A stretch of DNA of 64,000 nt, taken from positions 1 to 64,000 of the forward strand of contig CAWKLQ010000004.1 of NCBI GenBank assembly GCA_963850525.1, read 5' to 3'. The position numbers were made by a program, and so were the translations under genes. The notes beneath the pieces are model-generated. The model was not told the origin of the DNA, did no database searches, and was given only the letters and a program-made list of their open reading frames with translations. Source of the DNA: JAEMQF01 sp963850525. Its GTDB lineage: Bacteria > Pseudomonadota > Gammaproteobacteria > Burkholderiales > Burkholderiaceae_C. Shown in pieces: positions 29,027 to 40,182 of this stretch; position 1 is the stretch's first letter; each line of letters starts with the position of its first letter.

Positions 29027-30517
29027 TCAGTTGTGGTACGCCGTCTCGCCGTGCGAAGTGATGTCCAGGCCTTCGCGTTCTTCGTCCTCCGGGACACGCA
29101 AACCGACCACGATGTCGACGATTTTGTAGGCCGCAATCGAGACGACGCCCGACCAGACGATCGTCAGCAAGACCGCCTTCAGCTGGATCCACACTTGCGC
29201 GCCCATTTCGCTGTTGCCCATCGTTGCCGTGACCCAGTCGGTGACGATGCCCGGGCCGCCGAGCGACTGGTTATTGAACACGCCGGTGAGCAGCGCGCCG
29301 ACGATACCGCCCACGCCGTGCACGCCGAACACGTCGAGCGAGTCATCGGCACGCAGCATTTTCTTCAGCGCGTTGACGCCCCACAGACAGGCGAAGCCGG
29401 CAACGAAGCCAATGACGATGGCGCCCATCAGGCCGACGTTGCCGCAGGCCGGCGTGATCGCCACCAGGCCAGCCACCGCACCCGACGCCGCGCCGAGCAT
29501 CGACGCCTTGCCCTTGGCCAGGGTCTCGCCGATGCACCAGGCGAGCACTGCCGCGGCGGTTGCCGAAAACGTATTCATGAAGGCGAGCACCGCGGAGTTG
29601 CCTGCCTCCAGCGCCGAGCCCGCGTTGAAGCCGAACCAGCCGACCCAAAGCAGCGCCGCACCGACCATCGTGAGCGTCAGCGAATGCGGCGTGAACGCCT
29701 CCTTGCCGTAACCGACGCGCTTGCCGACCATGTAGGCACCGACCAACCCGGCCATCGCCGCATTGATGTGCACGACCGTGCCGCCGGCGAAGTCGAGCGC
29801 GCCCATTTGCCACAGGTAACCTGCCTTGGCATTCATCGCGTCGACCACTTCCTTGCCGGTGTAGGCATCCGGGCCCATCCAGTACCACACCATGTGCGCG
29901 ATCGGCGCGTAGCTGAACGTGAACCACAGCGCCATGAACATCAGCACAGCGGAGAACTTCATGCGCTCGGCGAATGCGCCGACGATCAGGCAGCACGTGA
30001 TCGCCGCGAAAGTGGCCTGGAACGCGAGGAACAGCAGCTCAGGAATGACCACGCCCTTGCTGAAGGTGGCGGCCATCGCAAACTCGCCTTTCACGGGGTC
30101 GAACATGCCTTTCATGAATATTCGGTCGAGGCCGCCGAAGAAGGCGTTGCCTTCCGTGAACGCCAGGCTGTAGCCGTAGAGGCACCAGAGCACGACGATC
30201 ATCGAAAACGTGACGAAGACCTGCATCAGCACCGACAACATGTTCTTGCTGCGCACCAGACCGCCGTAGAACAGCGCCAGGCCGGGGATCGACATCATGA
30301 TGACGAAGGCGGTGGCGACGATCATCCAGGCGACGTCGCCCTTGTTCGGGGTCGGGGTGGCCACCGCAGAGGCTGCGGCGGCCGGCGCGGCCGCGGCTGC
30401 GGGTGCAGCGACTGCCGCTGCGGAGGCCGCCGCCGCGGGCGCGTCGGCGGCAAATGTTGCGTCGGCCAAGCCGAGGATGGCGACGCTCAAGGTCAGAATC
30501 GCGAGCAATTTTTTCAT
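29027..30517 (-). CDS. amtB: Ammonium transporter
   Basis: A trimeric inner-membrane ammonium channel of 496 residues with a signal sequence (MKKLLAILTLSVAILGLADATFA), then an unusual stretch of some 35 residues almost only Ala and Pro, then eleven helices from about residue 60. The conserved pore histidines are in GGTVVHINAAMAGLVGA and VFGVHGVGGIVGA. Its start lies 20 bases after the glnK stop, the classical glnK-amtB pair in which PII blocks the channel. Expression probably starts at the sigma-54 promoter ahead of the porin gene. Confidence 0.97.
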   Translation of the reverse strand: MKKLLAILTLSVAILGLADATFAADAPAAAASAAAVAAPAAAAAPAAAASAVATPTPNKGDVAWMIVATAFVIMMSIPGLALFYGGLVRSKNMLSVLMQVFVTFSMIVVLWCLYGYSLAFTEGNAFFGGLDRIFMKGMFDPVKGEFAMAATFSKGVVIPELLFLAFQATFAAITCCLIVGAFAERMKFSAVLMFMALWFTFSYAPIAHMVWYWMGPDAYTGKEVVDAMNAKAGYLWQMGALDFAGGTVVHINAAMAGLVGAYMVGKRVGYGKEAFTPHSLTLTMVGAALLWVGWFGFNAGSALEAGNSAVLAFMNTFSATAAAVLAWCIGETLAKGKASMLGAASGAVAGLVAITPACGNVGLMGAIVIGFVAGFACLWGVNALKKMLRADDSLDVFGVHGVGGIVGALLTGVFNNQSLGGPGIVTDWVTATMGNSEMGAQVWIQLKAVLLTIVWSGVVSIAAYKIVDIVVGLRVPEDEEREGLDITSHGETAYHN

Positions 30518-30537
30518 GGCTGTCTCTTGTGTCCGTT

Positions 30538-30876
30538 TTAAAGTGCGTCTTTGCCGGTCTCGCCGGTGCGAATCCGGACCACTTGCTCAAGCGTCGAGAC
30601 GAAGATTTTTCCGTCCCCGATCTTGCCGGTGCGCGCAGCGGTCTCGATCGCTTCGATGACGCGGTCGACCAGCGCGTCGTCGATCGCGGCTTCGATTTTT
30701 ACCTTGGGCAAGAAGTCGACGACGTACTCGGCGCCGCGGTACAACTCGGTATGGCCTTTCTGGCGGCCAAAACCCTTGACTTCCGTCACGGTCACGCCTT
30801 GCACGCCGATATTGCTCAGCGCTTCGCGCACTTCATCGAGTTTGAAGGGCTTGACGATTGCGGTCACCATCTTCAT
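30538..30876 (-). CDS. glnK: Nitrogen regulatory protein PII (GlnK)
   Basis: A 112-residue PII trimer subunit that senses 2-oxoglutarate and ATP/ADP and reports nitrogen state to AmtB and NtrB/NtrC or GlnE. The start MKMVTAIVKPFKLDEVREAL, T-loop RQKGHTELYRGAEYVVDFLPK with uridylylation target Tyr51, B-loop ARTGKIGDGKIFV and the C-terminal VRIRTGETG are complete. It is named GlnK because it is coupled to amtB. It lies 21 bases after the porin gene. Confidence 0.96.
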   Translation of the reverse strand: MKMVTAIVKPFKLDEVREALSNIGVQGVTVTEVKGFGRQKGHTELYRGAEYVVDFLPKVKIEAAIDDALVDRVIEAIETAARTGKIGDGKIFVSTLEQVVRIRTGETGKDAL

Positions 30877-30897
30877 GGTTATCTCCAGTCAGTGGAA

Positions 30898-31662
30898 TTA
30901 AAAGGTGTACTTCACCGACACGACGCCTGAGGCCTTGCCGAGTGACTTTGTGCTGTTTGCCAGCGGGCCCGGAGCGTAGAAGACCTTGTCGGCGTTGGTG
31001 CCGACGACGCCCACAGCCACGAGGAAACCGCTGAAGTCCTTGCTCACGGTCAAGGAGTAGTCGGTGTAAGAGGCATTCGTGATGTTCTTCACCTTCTGGT
31101 AGCCGACGTGCGGCGCCAGATTGATGCCTGCGCCGACCTCGAAGGTCGCACCCAGATCGAGGTAGTAGCTCCCATTGCTCTTCTTGTTGTTGGCGAAGTC
31201 GTAGTTGCCGAACAGATTGGTCAGCGCGTAAGACACCTTGGCCGTGGCGGGGCCAAAGGTGATGGCGCCATAGAGTTCCGTGGTGTTCGGGTCTTTGAAA
31301 CCCGCATCCCATAGCGGCGTCTTTGCGCCGGGGTAGACGTACTGGAGAAGGCCGACGTCGTACCCAATATCCTTCGCGATTTCGCCCTTGTAGCCGCCGT
31401 ACAGGTCGATCTCGACGTTGGCGTCGCCACCCCAATCCTTGATCCACTTGATCGTCGACCCCCACGCGCCAATGTAAAACCCGGCAGGTAGCGCGTAGTC
31501 GACGCCGCCTTGCAAAGCAGGTTTCAGTCGCGACTGAGAAATGCCGCGGTAGCGGTAATCGCTCGTCAGACTCGCGTTGAACGACAGCGGGCTGCCTTCG
31601 GCAAGCGCGATCGACGGGATTGCCGCCGCGACGGCCGCCGCAAGGGTCAATGCAAACTTCAT
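30898..31662 (-). CDS. TorF-family putative outer-membrane porin
   Basis: 254 residues with a signal peptide (MKFALTLAAAVAAAIPSIALAEG) and a barrel of amphipathic strands. The entry LSFNASLTSDYRYRGISQS is the mark of the TIGR02001/TorF family. The last residue is phenylalanine (VVSVKYTF), the usual signal for outer-membrane barrel insertion. The ATG at 31662 is used; a GTG codon directly precedes it. Family members regularly precede glnK-amtB in betaproteobacteria and may let ammonium or amines across the outer membrane; that function is inferred. Confidence 0.88.
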   Translation of the reverse strand: MKFALTLAAAVAAAIPSIALAEGSPLSFNASLTSDYRYRGISQSRLKPALQGGVDYALPAGFYIGAWGSTIKWIKDWGGDANVEIDLYGGYKGEIAKDIGYDVGLLQYVYPGAKTPLWDAGFKDPNTTELYGAITFGPATAKVSYALTNLFGNYDFANNKKSNGSYYLDLGATFEVGAGINLAPHVGYQKVKNITNASYTDYSLTVSKDFSGFLVAVGVVGTNADKVFYAPGPLANSTKSLGKASGVVSVKYTF

Positions 31663-31709
31663 CACTGGGGGTCTCCGATCAGGTTGTTCGAAATGGTGTC
31701 AACGTGTTG

Positions 31710-31725
31710 AGCACCTTTCGTGCCA
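31710..31725 (-). promoter_or_regulatory. Sigma-54 promoter of the porin-glnK-amtB operon
   Basis: Read on the minus strand the site is TGGCACGAAAGGTGCT. Against the consensus TGGCACG-N4-TTGCW it matches 11 of 12 specified bases, with the -24 GG and -12 GC at the correct spacing. It lies about 48 bases upstream of the porin start codon. With two NtrC-like sites further upstream, nitrogen-starvation control is strongly suggested. Confidence 0.8.
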
Positions 31726-31787
31726 TCGATTTCCAGCCTCGGTACGCCCCAGCTTCGGGCATCGGCGCGGGATCGCCAAGCTCTGAG

Positions 31788-31832
31788 TGCACTGATTTGG
31801 TTCGTCGGCGATCGCTGCTTGAAGTTGGTGCG
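31788..31832 (-). promoter_or_regulatory. Two NtrC-like enhancer sites
   Basis: TGCACTGATTTGGTTCG (31788-31804) and TGCTTGAAGTTGGTGCG (31816-31832) each agree with the dyad TGCAC-N7-GTGCA in one strong half-site and the central TTGGT, with the other half degenerate. Their centres are 28 bases apart. They lie 65-120 bases upstream of the sigma-54 element, the usual enhancer distance for NtrC. Confidence 0.6.
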
Positions 31833-31938
31833 GCAAACCCGGCCTGCCCAGCCGCGTCTCACTGCAGCGTGCACAATCCAGCGCGGTAGCGCACGTGCCC
31901 GGTCACGGCCTTCGCGGCAATCCAACGCCCCCAACGCA

Positions 31939-33453
31939 ATGTCACTTGCCGTCGTCCACAGCCGATCGCTCGACGCCTTGCAAGCGCCGCAGGTCAAGGT
32001 CGAAGTGGATCTGGCCAACGGCCTGCCCAGCTTCACGCTGGTCGGCTTGGCCGACATCGAAGTCAAGGAGTCGCGCGAACGCGTTCGCGCAGCGCTGCAG
32101 AACAGCGGCCTGACGTTTCCCCACAACAAACGCATCACGGTGAACCTCGCGCCGGCCGAGCTGCCAAAAGAATCGGGGAGGTTCGACTTGCCGATTGCGC
32201 TCGGCATCCTGGCCGCGAGTGGCCAGATCGATGCCGCGCGCCTGGAGCAGTTCGAGTTTGCGGGGGAGCTGTCGCTTTCGGGTGAACTGCGCCCGGTGCG
32301 CGGCGCCTTGGCCCTGGCCTTGGGGCTGCGCAAGCTGAAGAGCGCACGCGCACTCGTGTTGCCTCTGGTGAGTGCCGATGAGGCAGCACTGGTCGACGGC
32401 GTGTCCGTTCACGGTGCGCGACACTTGCTCGACGTGGTGGCCTGGCTCGTCGCGAACGGCAGCGTCTCGCCCGGCACCACTCCCAGACTGCAGTTGCCCG
32501 GGGAGACCTCAACCCAGCGCTACCCGGACCTGCGCGACGTCAAAGGCCAGTCCGGCGCGAAGCGGGCGCTGGAGATTGCCGCGGCCGGTGGCCACAGTGT
32601 CCTGCTGCTCGGCCCGCCAGGAACCGGCAAATCGATGCTTGCCCAGCGCTTTGCCGGCTTGCTCCCGCCGCTCACGACCGACGAAGCCCTCGAATCCGCC
32701 GCGGTGCTGAGCCTGATCGGCGAGTTCAATGCGCAGCGCTGGGCGCAACGCGTCTACCGCGCACCCCACCACAGTTCGTCGTCGGTCGCCCTGGTGGGAG
32801 GCGGCTCGCCGCCGCGGCCCGGTGAAGTGTCGCTGGCGCACCATGGCGTGCTGTTCCTGGACGAACTCCCCGAGTTCGCCCGCAGCGCGCTCGAGGCACT
32901 TCGTGAACCCTTGGAGACCCAGCGCATCCTGATCTCGCGCGCGGCACGTCAGGCCGAATTTCCCGCGGGCTTTCAGCTCATCGCGGCAATGAACCCCTGC
33001 CCGTGCGGGCACCTGGGCAGTCCGCTGCACGCGTGCCGCTGTTCACCCGACGTCGTCGCGCGTTACCAGGGGCGCATCAGCGGGCCCCTGCTGGACCGGA
33101 TCGATCTGCGCGTCGAGGTTCCCGCGGTGCATGCGCAGACGCTTGGCGCCGCGCCGGACGGCGAACCGAGCCACTTGATCGCCGCCCGGGTGGCCGATGC
33201 GCGAAGCCTGGCCCTGGCGCGCCAGGCCTGCCCGAACAGCGCACTCGCGGGCAAGGCGCTCGAGCAGCACTGCGTGCTCGCGCCGGCGGCCGCAGGCCTT
33301 CTTCAGTCCGCAGCCAGGCGCATGGGCTGGTCAGCGCGGGGCTTTCACCGCGTCTTGCGCATTGCCCGCAGCGTTGCGGATCTGGCCTCGAGCGAGGCGA
33401 TCACGCCGGAGCACCTCGCCGAGGCGATTCAATACCGGCGCATTCCTGCCTGA
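31939..33453 (+). CDS. comM: YifB/ComM-family Mg-chelatase-like AAA+ ATPase
   Basis: A 504-residue AAA+ helicase-like protein; ComM promotes branch migration during natural transformation. The N-terminal ChlI-like domain (LPSFTLVGLADIEVKESRERV) is followed by Walker A LLGPPGTGKSMLA near residue 224, APHHSSSSVALVGGG, LFLDELPEF, and a cysteine cluster MNPCPCGHLGSPLHACRCSP that may bind zinc. The C-terminal lid has the typical GWSARGFHRVLRIARSVADL. The ATG at 31939 is the family start. Other competence genes are not in the window. Confidence 0.95.
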   Translation: MSLAVVHSRSLDALQAPQVKVEVDLANGLPSFTLVGLADIEVKESRERVRAALQNSGLTFPHNKRITVNLAPAELPKESGRFDLPIALGILAASGQIDAARLEQFEFAGELSLSGELRPVRGALALALGLRKLKSARALVLPLVSADEAALVDGVSVHGARHLLDVVAWLVANGSVSPGTTPRLQLPGETSTQRYPDLRDVKGQSGAKRALEIAAAGGHSVLLLGPPGTGKSMLAQRFAGLLPPLTTDEALESAAVLSLIGEFNAQRWAQRVYRAPHHSSSSVALVGGGSPPRPGEVSLAHHGVLFLDELPEFARSALEALREPLETQRILISRAARQAEFPAGFQLIAAMNPCPCGHLGSPLHACRCSPDVVARYQGRISGPLLDRIDLRVEVPAVHAQTLGAAPDGEPSHLIAARVADARSLALARQACPNSALAGKALEQHCVLAPAAAGLLQSAARRMGWSARGFHRVLRIARSVADLASSEAITPEHLAEAIQYRRIPA

Positions 33454-33457
33454 GCGG

Positions 33458-33478
33458 CGCTGCGCCGGGCGCGCAGCG
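33458..33478. terminator. Hairpin between convergent comM and glycine-zipper genes
   Basis: CGCTGCGC (33458-33465), loop CGGGC, GCGCAGCG (33471-33478) forms a perfect 8-bp stem immediately after the comM stop. The two genes converge here, so it could serve both strands. There is no T run. Confidence 0.45.
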
Positions 33479-33505
33479 TGCCAGCGAGTTGACGCGACGG
33501 CTTCT

Positions 33506-34153
33506 TCAGGCCGCCGATTTCAGCGTATTGCCCTGGAGTTCGACGCGTGCGCCGACTTTGGGTGCGGTCGTCTGTTCGATGGTGCGAATGCTGCCGTCCT
33601 CCAGGCGAATCCGAACCTGGTAGACGGTCTCGCCGCGCGCGCGCTTCTCGACCTCGTGGCCCGCCAGGCCTCCCCCCACGGCGCCGAGAACGGTCATCGC
33701 CTTTCGGCCGTTGCCCTGTCCGGCTTGATTGCCCACCGCCGCACCGAGCACACCCCCGGCAATCGCGCCCAGGCCGGTCCCTTCACCCTTGCGCTTGACT
33801 TCGTCGACGGCTTCGACGACGCCGCAATAGCTGCAGATCGCGGCGACGCGGACCGGCTCGGGTGCCGGCTTGGCCGGTTTGGCCTCGACCGGTTTGGCAG
33901 GCACGGGGCGCGGCGCCTGCGCCGCCACGCTCTTGGCCGGCGCCTTGTCGGGCGTTGCAGCGGGCTTGGCGGGAGCCGAGATCTCCGGCTTGGCCGCCTG
34001 CAGCGGCACCATCAGCGGCTCCGGCGCACTCGGCCGCAACACCATCGCGGCAGCCGCGGCGAGCGAGACCAGGGCCAAACCGCCCGCGGCGAACCACATC
34101 ACTGGCGGCTTGGAAGGCGTCACGGCCCCGGGGGATGATGTATGAGTGGTCAT
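33506..34153 (-). CDS. Glycine-zipper 2TM-domain membrane protein
   Basis: 215 residues. A single membrane helix near residues 17-38 anchors the protein. A Pro/Ala/Lys linker (about 40-100) leads to CSYCGVVEAVDEVKRKGEGTG and a glycine zipper GLGAIAGGVLGAAVGNQAG...GGGLAGHEVEK (about 125-165). The end is a small strand-rich segment. Relatives include YmgG/SlyB-like envelope proteins. The CxxC in CSYC just before the zipper is seen in betaproteobacterial versions. The function is unknown, possibly envelope stability. Confidence 0.82.
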   Translation of the reverse strand: MTTHTSSPGAVTPSKPPVMWFAAGGLALVSLAAAAAMVLRPSAPEPLMVPLQAAKPEISAPAKPAATPDKAPAKSVAAQAPRPVPAKPVEAKPAKPAPEPVRVAAICSYCGVVEAVDEVKRKGEGTGLGAIAGGVLGAAVGNQAGQGNGRKAMTVLGAVGGGLAGHEVEKRARGETVYQVRIRLEDGSIRTIEQTTAPKVGARVELQGNTLKSAA

Positions 34154-34374
34154 GGAAGACTCCCTTGAAAAGCGCTGCCGAGCAGGATGTCGGCGAACGG
34201 CGTCATTGGACGATCACTTCGGATCGCCCGCGCCGTCAAGGTGGCTCCATTCGTAACTCGGGCGTGCCGCCCAATCCCGGCGCGTCGGCGCGAGCGGGTG
34301 AGCGCGGGTTTCAAGCCGCGCCGAGCAGAAGTACCCAGAAATTGCAGCGCCGTGAGCCGCTGACTTGTGCTGGA

Positions 34375-37107
<2,733 letters not shown>

Positions 37108-37166
37108 GGCGGCGATCGCAGTGCTCGAAGGGCCGCGTGGCTCACCGCAGCCCGTCAGGGGTGGGT

Positions 37167-37265
37167 GAGCGCCGTTGAACCAGCCCGGTGCGCATCCACC
37201 GGGTGCACCCGAGCCTGGCAGACCGCCCCCCGGAAGGGTTCGGCCCTGTCGCAGCGCTCCTCGGG
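37167..37265 (-). promoter_or_regulatory. S-adenosylhomocysteine (SAH) riboswitch ahead of metH
   Basis: Read leftward, the leader holds CCCGAGGAGCGCTGCGAC, the conserved core of SAH riboswitches. P1 is CCCGAG (37265-37260) with CTCGGG (37213-37208). The P4-like hairpin is CCCGGTG/CACCGGG (37203-37184). The pseudoknot is GAGCGCTG (37259-37252) with CGGCGCTC (37174-37167), pairing throughout with one G-U. It ends 60 bases before the metH ATG. SAH riboswitches are ON switches that raise expression of SAH-recycling genes such as ahcY and metH. Confidence 0.88.
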
Positions 37266-37353
37266 CAGGGCGCGATTGTAGAGGTGGGTGCGCGCTTCGC
37301 GTTACTTCCGGTCACGCACCCAAGCTTGCCGTTACCCCGCAGAATCGCTTGCA

Positions 37354-37977
37354 ATGCACACCATGCCAGAGCCCCTGCCTCGACTCACTCATTTTCTTTG
37401 GGGTGCCGCCCTGGCTGCACTCGCCGCGTGTTCCACAACCCCTGTGGCCCCACTCCCGGCGCCCGAGACTCCCCTGGAGCGGCCCACCGCGACGCTTGAT
37501 CCGCCTGCGGCAACGCCGGCCGCAGCGTCGGCAAACGCGGCCTATGTTTGGTCGGATGCCATGGCCAGCGTCGCGCGCAAGCTGCGAGCCGATTTGCCAA
37601 GCGACGTCGCGAACATCGCGCAGTCGGCCGACCAGCGTGTCTGGCTCAGCTTTCCCGCCGACGCTGTATTCGCGGCAGGCCGTTCTGCGTTGCTGCCGCG
37701 TGCCACGCCGTGGCTGGACCGGATTGCGGCGCTGGTGCGCGAGTTGCCGCGCGCCGAGTTGCAGATTCTTGGCGAGGCCGACCCGACCAGCCGCGACGCG
37801 CGCACCGCCAACGCCCAGGCCCTTGACCGCGCGGCAAGCGCGCGCGACTGGATGGTTGCGCGTGGCGTGGCGGCACGTCGCATCGGCGTCGCCGGGCGCC
37901 AGCTGGCCACGCCGTCACCGCGTGAGGCGCGCCGTCTGGACATCCTGATCGGCGAACGCGTACCCAAGTTGCGTTAG
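37354..37977 (+). CDS. OmpA-like lipoprotein
   Basis: 207 residues. The N-terminus with LAALAACSTT has a plausible lipobox (Cys about 26). A Pro/Ala linker follows, then an OmpA/MotB-like peptidoglycan-binding region (VWLSFPADAVFAAGRSALLPRATPWLDRIAALV, then LGEADPTSRDARTANAQALDRAASARDWMVARGV and RRLDI). The canonical NX2LSX2RAX2V is replaced by NAQALDRAASARDWMV. It probably sits in the outer membrane facing peptidoglycan. It diverges from metH and is inserted between the two methionine synthase genes. Confidence 0.78.
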   Translation: MHTMPEPLPRLTHFLWGAALAALAACSTTPVAPLPAPETPLERPTATLDPPAATPAAASANAAYVWSDAMASVARKLRADLPSDVANIAQSADQRVWLSFPADAVFAAGRSALLPRATPWLDRIAALVRELPRAELQILGEADPTSRDARTANAQALDRAASARDWMVARGVAARRIGVAGRQLATPSPREARRLDILIGERVPKLR

Positions 37978-38099
37978 TGGGCGGGTGTCATCGGCGGGCC
38001 GGCCTCGAAGCCTGCCTCAAGATCGGCGCTGTGCTGCCGAAAACCTGAAGGACAGCTCTCCCGGCGTCAGCGCCTCCACGTCGAAACGTTTGCCCCCGA

Positions 38100-39113
38100 A
38101 TGGCAATCCAGGCCTCCCCCTCCGGACCGATTGAACCCGTTCCCGATGTGCAACCGGCGAAGCCGACGGTTGAACAGGGGAGTCGACGGCCTGCGCTGAA
38201 GGTCGACGAAGTGATCGGCACGTGGTACAGCCTGAGCATTCGTGCCAATGCGGTACTGCGCGATCCTGTCGCGGGACATGTCCAGGGCCTGATCAGCCAA
38301 GTCGATACCGACATGTTGGCACTGATCGAGGGCGCACGCGACGCGTCATTGCTCCTGCTGATCCACGGCGCCGGCTCGCAAGCGAACCGCTACAGCGTCA
38401 TGCACGCGCTGCTCGTCGGGGTGGTTTGCGACATCGCCTCGCGTGGCCTGCCGGACTGGAGCGACCCCAAGCGTTGCAGCCTGCGCCGGGCGGCACTGAC
38501 GATGAACATCGCGATGACGCGTTTGCAGGATCTGCTCGCCGTCCAGGACACACCGGTCACCGCCGACCAGCGCAGTCTGATCCAGGAGCATGCGCAGCGT
38601 GGCAGCGAGATGTTGCGCAAGATGGGCGTCAGCGACGAGCTCTGGCTTGAAGCCGTGGCACGCCATCACGACGCGCCTGCCGGGCCGCTTGCCGCGCACC
38701 CCGATCCGCTGCAACTGGCGCGCCTGATTCAGCGCAGCGACATCTTCGCCGCACGCCTCAGCCCGCGCCACAAGCGCGCCGCAATGTCGGGCACGGGGGC
38801 GGCCAAAGGCGCCTACTTCGACGAGAAAGAGCAGCCCGACGAAGCGGGTTCACTCATCATCAAGGCCGTCGGCCTGTACCCACCGGGCAGCTATGTGCAA
38901 CTGGCGGATGGCGAGGTGGCGATCGTGCTGCGCCGCGGGACCAGCGCCGACAAGCCCATCGTCGCGAGCGTCGTCAGCGCCTCGGGGACGCCACTGCTGC
39001 GGCCGACTCTGCGCCACACCGACATCAAAGCACATCTCGTCACCCGCGGACTGGCGCCGCACGAAATTCGGGTGCAGGTGCCGCTCGAGCGCTTGTTGAG
39101 AATGCTGCGCTGA
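38100..39113 (+). CDS. Degenerate HD-GYP-type protein
   Basis: 337 residues. The centre (about 100-235) follows the HD-GYP helix pattern: YSVMHALLVGVVCDIA aligns with the first helix, HAQRGSEMLRKMGVSDELWLEAVARHHDAP with the later one. The metal-binding HDIGK is replaced (ALTMNIAMTRLQDL) and the GYP signature by AGPLAAH, so cyclic-di-GMP hydrolysis is unlikely. The C-terminal 80 residues (IKAVGLYPPGSYVQLADGEVAIVLRR) form the strand-rich extension often seen in HD-GYP proteins. It may be a c-di-GMP or signalling scaffold. It converges with the homocysteine methyltransferase gene, 7 bases apart. Confidence 0.75.
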   Translation: MAIQASPSGPIEPVPDVQPAKPTVEQGSRRPALKVDEVIGTWYSLSIRANAVLRDPVAGHVQGLISQVDTDMLALIEGARDASLLLLIHGAGSQANRYSVMHALLVGVVCDIASRGLPDWSDPKRCSLRRAALTMNIAMTRLQDLLAVQDTPVTADQRSLIQEHAQRGSEMLRKMGVSDELWLEAVARHHDAPAGPLAAHPDPLQLARLIQRSDIFAARLSPRHKRAAMSGTGAAKGAYFDEKEQPDEAGSLIIKAVGLYPPGSYVQLADGEVAIVLRRGTSADKPIVASVVSASGTPLLRPTLRHTDIKAHLVTRGLAPHEIRVQVPLERLLRMLR

Positions 39114-39120
39114 GGCGGCG

Positions 39121-40182
39121 CTACGACCCGGCTGACACGGCCAGCAACTTGGAGTTCGCGCTCGCCGCGCAGCAGCGCGGTCGGTAGCGGCTCACGCGAC
39201 CGGCGATCTGTGCGATGTGTTCGGGCGTGGTTCCGCAGCAGCCGCCGGCGATATTCAGAAACCCGGCGCGCGCGAACTCTTCGAGCAAGTTGCCCGTGAC
39301 TTCGGGTGTCTCGTCAAAGCCGGTTTCGCTCATGGCATTGGGCAAACCGGCATTCGGATAGCAGCTCAGAAAGACGTCCGACGCCACCTTGGACAATTCC
39401 TCGAGATAGGGCCGCATCAGCGCCGCGCCCATGGCGCAATTCAGGCCCACCGCCAGCGGACGCGCATGACGAACGCTGTTCCAGAACGCACTGACGGTTT
39501 GACCCGACAAGATCCGCCCCGAGGCGTCGGTCACCGTGCCCGAGACGATGACCGGAATGCGCTGCCCGGTCTGCGCCATCAACTCGTCGAGGGCGAATAT
39601 CGCCGCCTTGGCGTTGAGCGTGTCGAAGATCGTCTCGACCAGGAACAGGTCGCAGCCCCCCTCGAACAGCGCCTGGGCCTGCTCGAAATAAGACGCACGC
39701 AGTTCGTCGAACGTGACATTGCGCGCTGCCGGGTCGTTCACGTCGGGCGAAATGCTCGCGGTGCGCGGCGTCGGGCCCAGCGCCCCAGCGACGAAGCGCG
39801 GCTTGTCGGCGCTGCTGAACTTGTCGCAGGCGGCACGCGCCAGGCGTGCAGCAGCGACGTTCATCTCGAAAGCGAAGGCCTCCAGGCCGTAGTCCTGCTG
39901 CGCAATGCGGGTTGCGCCAAAAGTGTTCGTTTCGACGATGTCGGCGCCGGCAGCGAGGTAGGCTTCGTGGATCGCAGCGATCACAGCCGGTTGCGTCAGC
40001 TGCAGCAGCTCGTTGTTGCCCTTCAAGTCCTTCGGGTGGCCGGCAAAGCGTTCGCCGCGGTAATCGGCCTCGCTGAGTTTGTGGCGCTGGATCATCGTGC
40101 CCATGGCGCCGTCGAGAATCACGATTCGCGACTCGAGGATGCGCGGCAGCGCTGCGGCACGGCAGTAGTTGAGTTCTTGCAT
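39121..40182 (-). CDS. Homocysteine S-methyltransferase module of methionine synthase
   Basis: 353 residues equivalent to the first module of MetH. ILDGAMGTMIQRHKL is the N-terminal motif, ETNTFGATRIAQ and GALGPTPRTASISPDVNDP follow, and the zinc cysteines are in VGLNCAMG and GGCCGTTPEH. All ligands are present, so it should be active in trans with the 910-residue MetH. The ATG at 40180-40182 is the family start. No cobalamin riboswitch is seen in the 90-base gap upstream. A split MetH is frequent in Burkholderiales; here the halves are separated by two opposite-strand genes. Confidence 0.92.
   Translation of the reverse strand: MQELNYCRAAALPRILESRIVILDGAMGTMIQRHKLSEADYRGERFAGHPKDLKGNNELLQLTQPAVIAAIHEAYLAAGADIVETNTFGATRIAQQDYGLEAFAFEMNVAAARLARAACDKFSSADKPRFVAGALGPTPRTASISPDVNDPAARNVTFDELRASYFEQAQALFEGGCDLFLVETIFDTLNAKAAIFALDELMAQTGQRIPVIVSGTVTDASGRILSGQTVSAFWNSVRHARPLAVGLNCAMGAALMRPYLEELSKVASDVFLSCYPNAGLPNAMSETGFDETPEVTGNLLEEFARAGFLNIAGGCCGTTPEHIAQIAGRVSRYRPRCCAASANSKLLAVSAGS

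Larger units (their letters stand above)
31663..31938. other. Divergent regulatory region between the porin gene and comM
   Basis: This 276-base spacer contains a leftward sigma-54 promoter (31710-31725) and two NtrC-like sites (31788-31804, 31816-31832). A reading frame runs through it into comM but shows no family similarity, so it is treated as non-coding. No clear promoter for comM was recognised. Confidence 0.6.
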
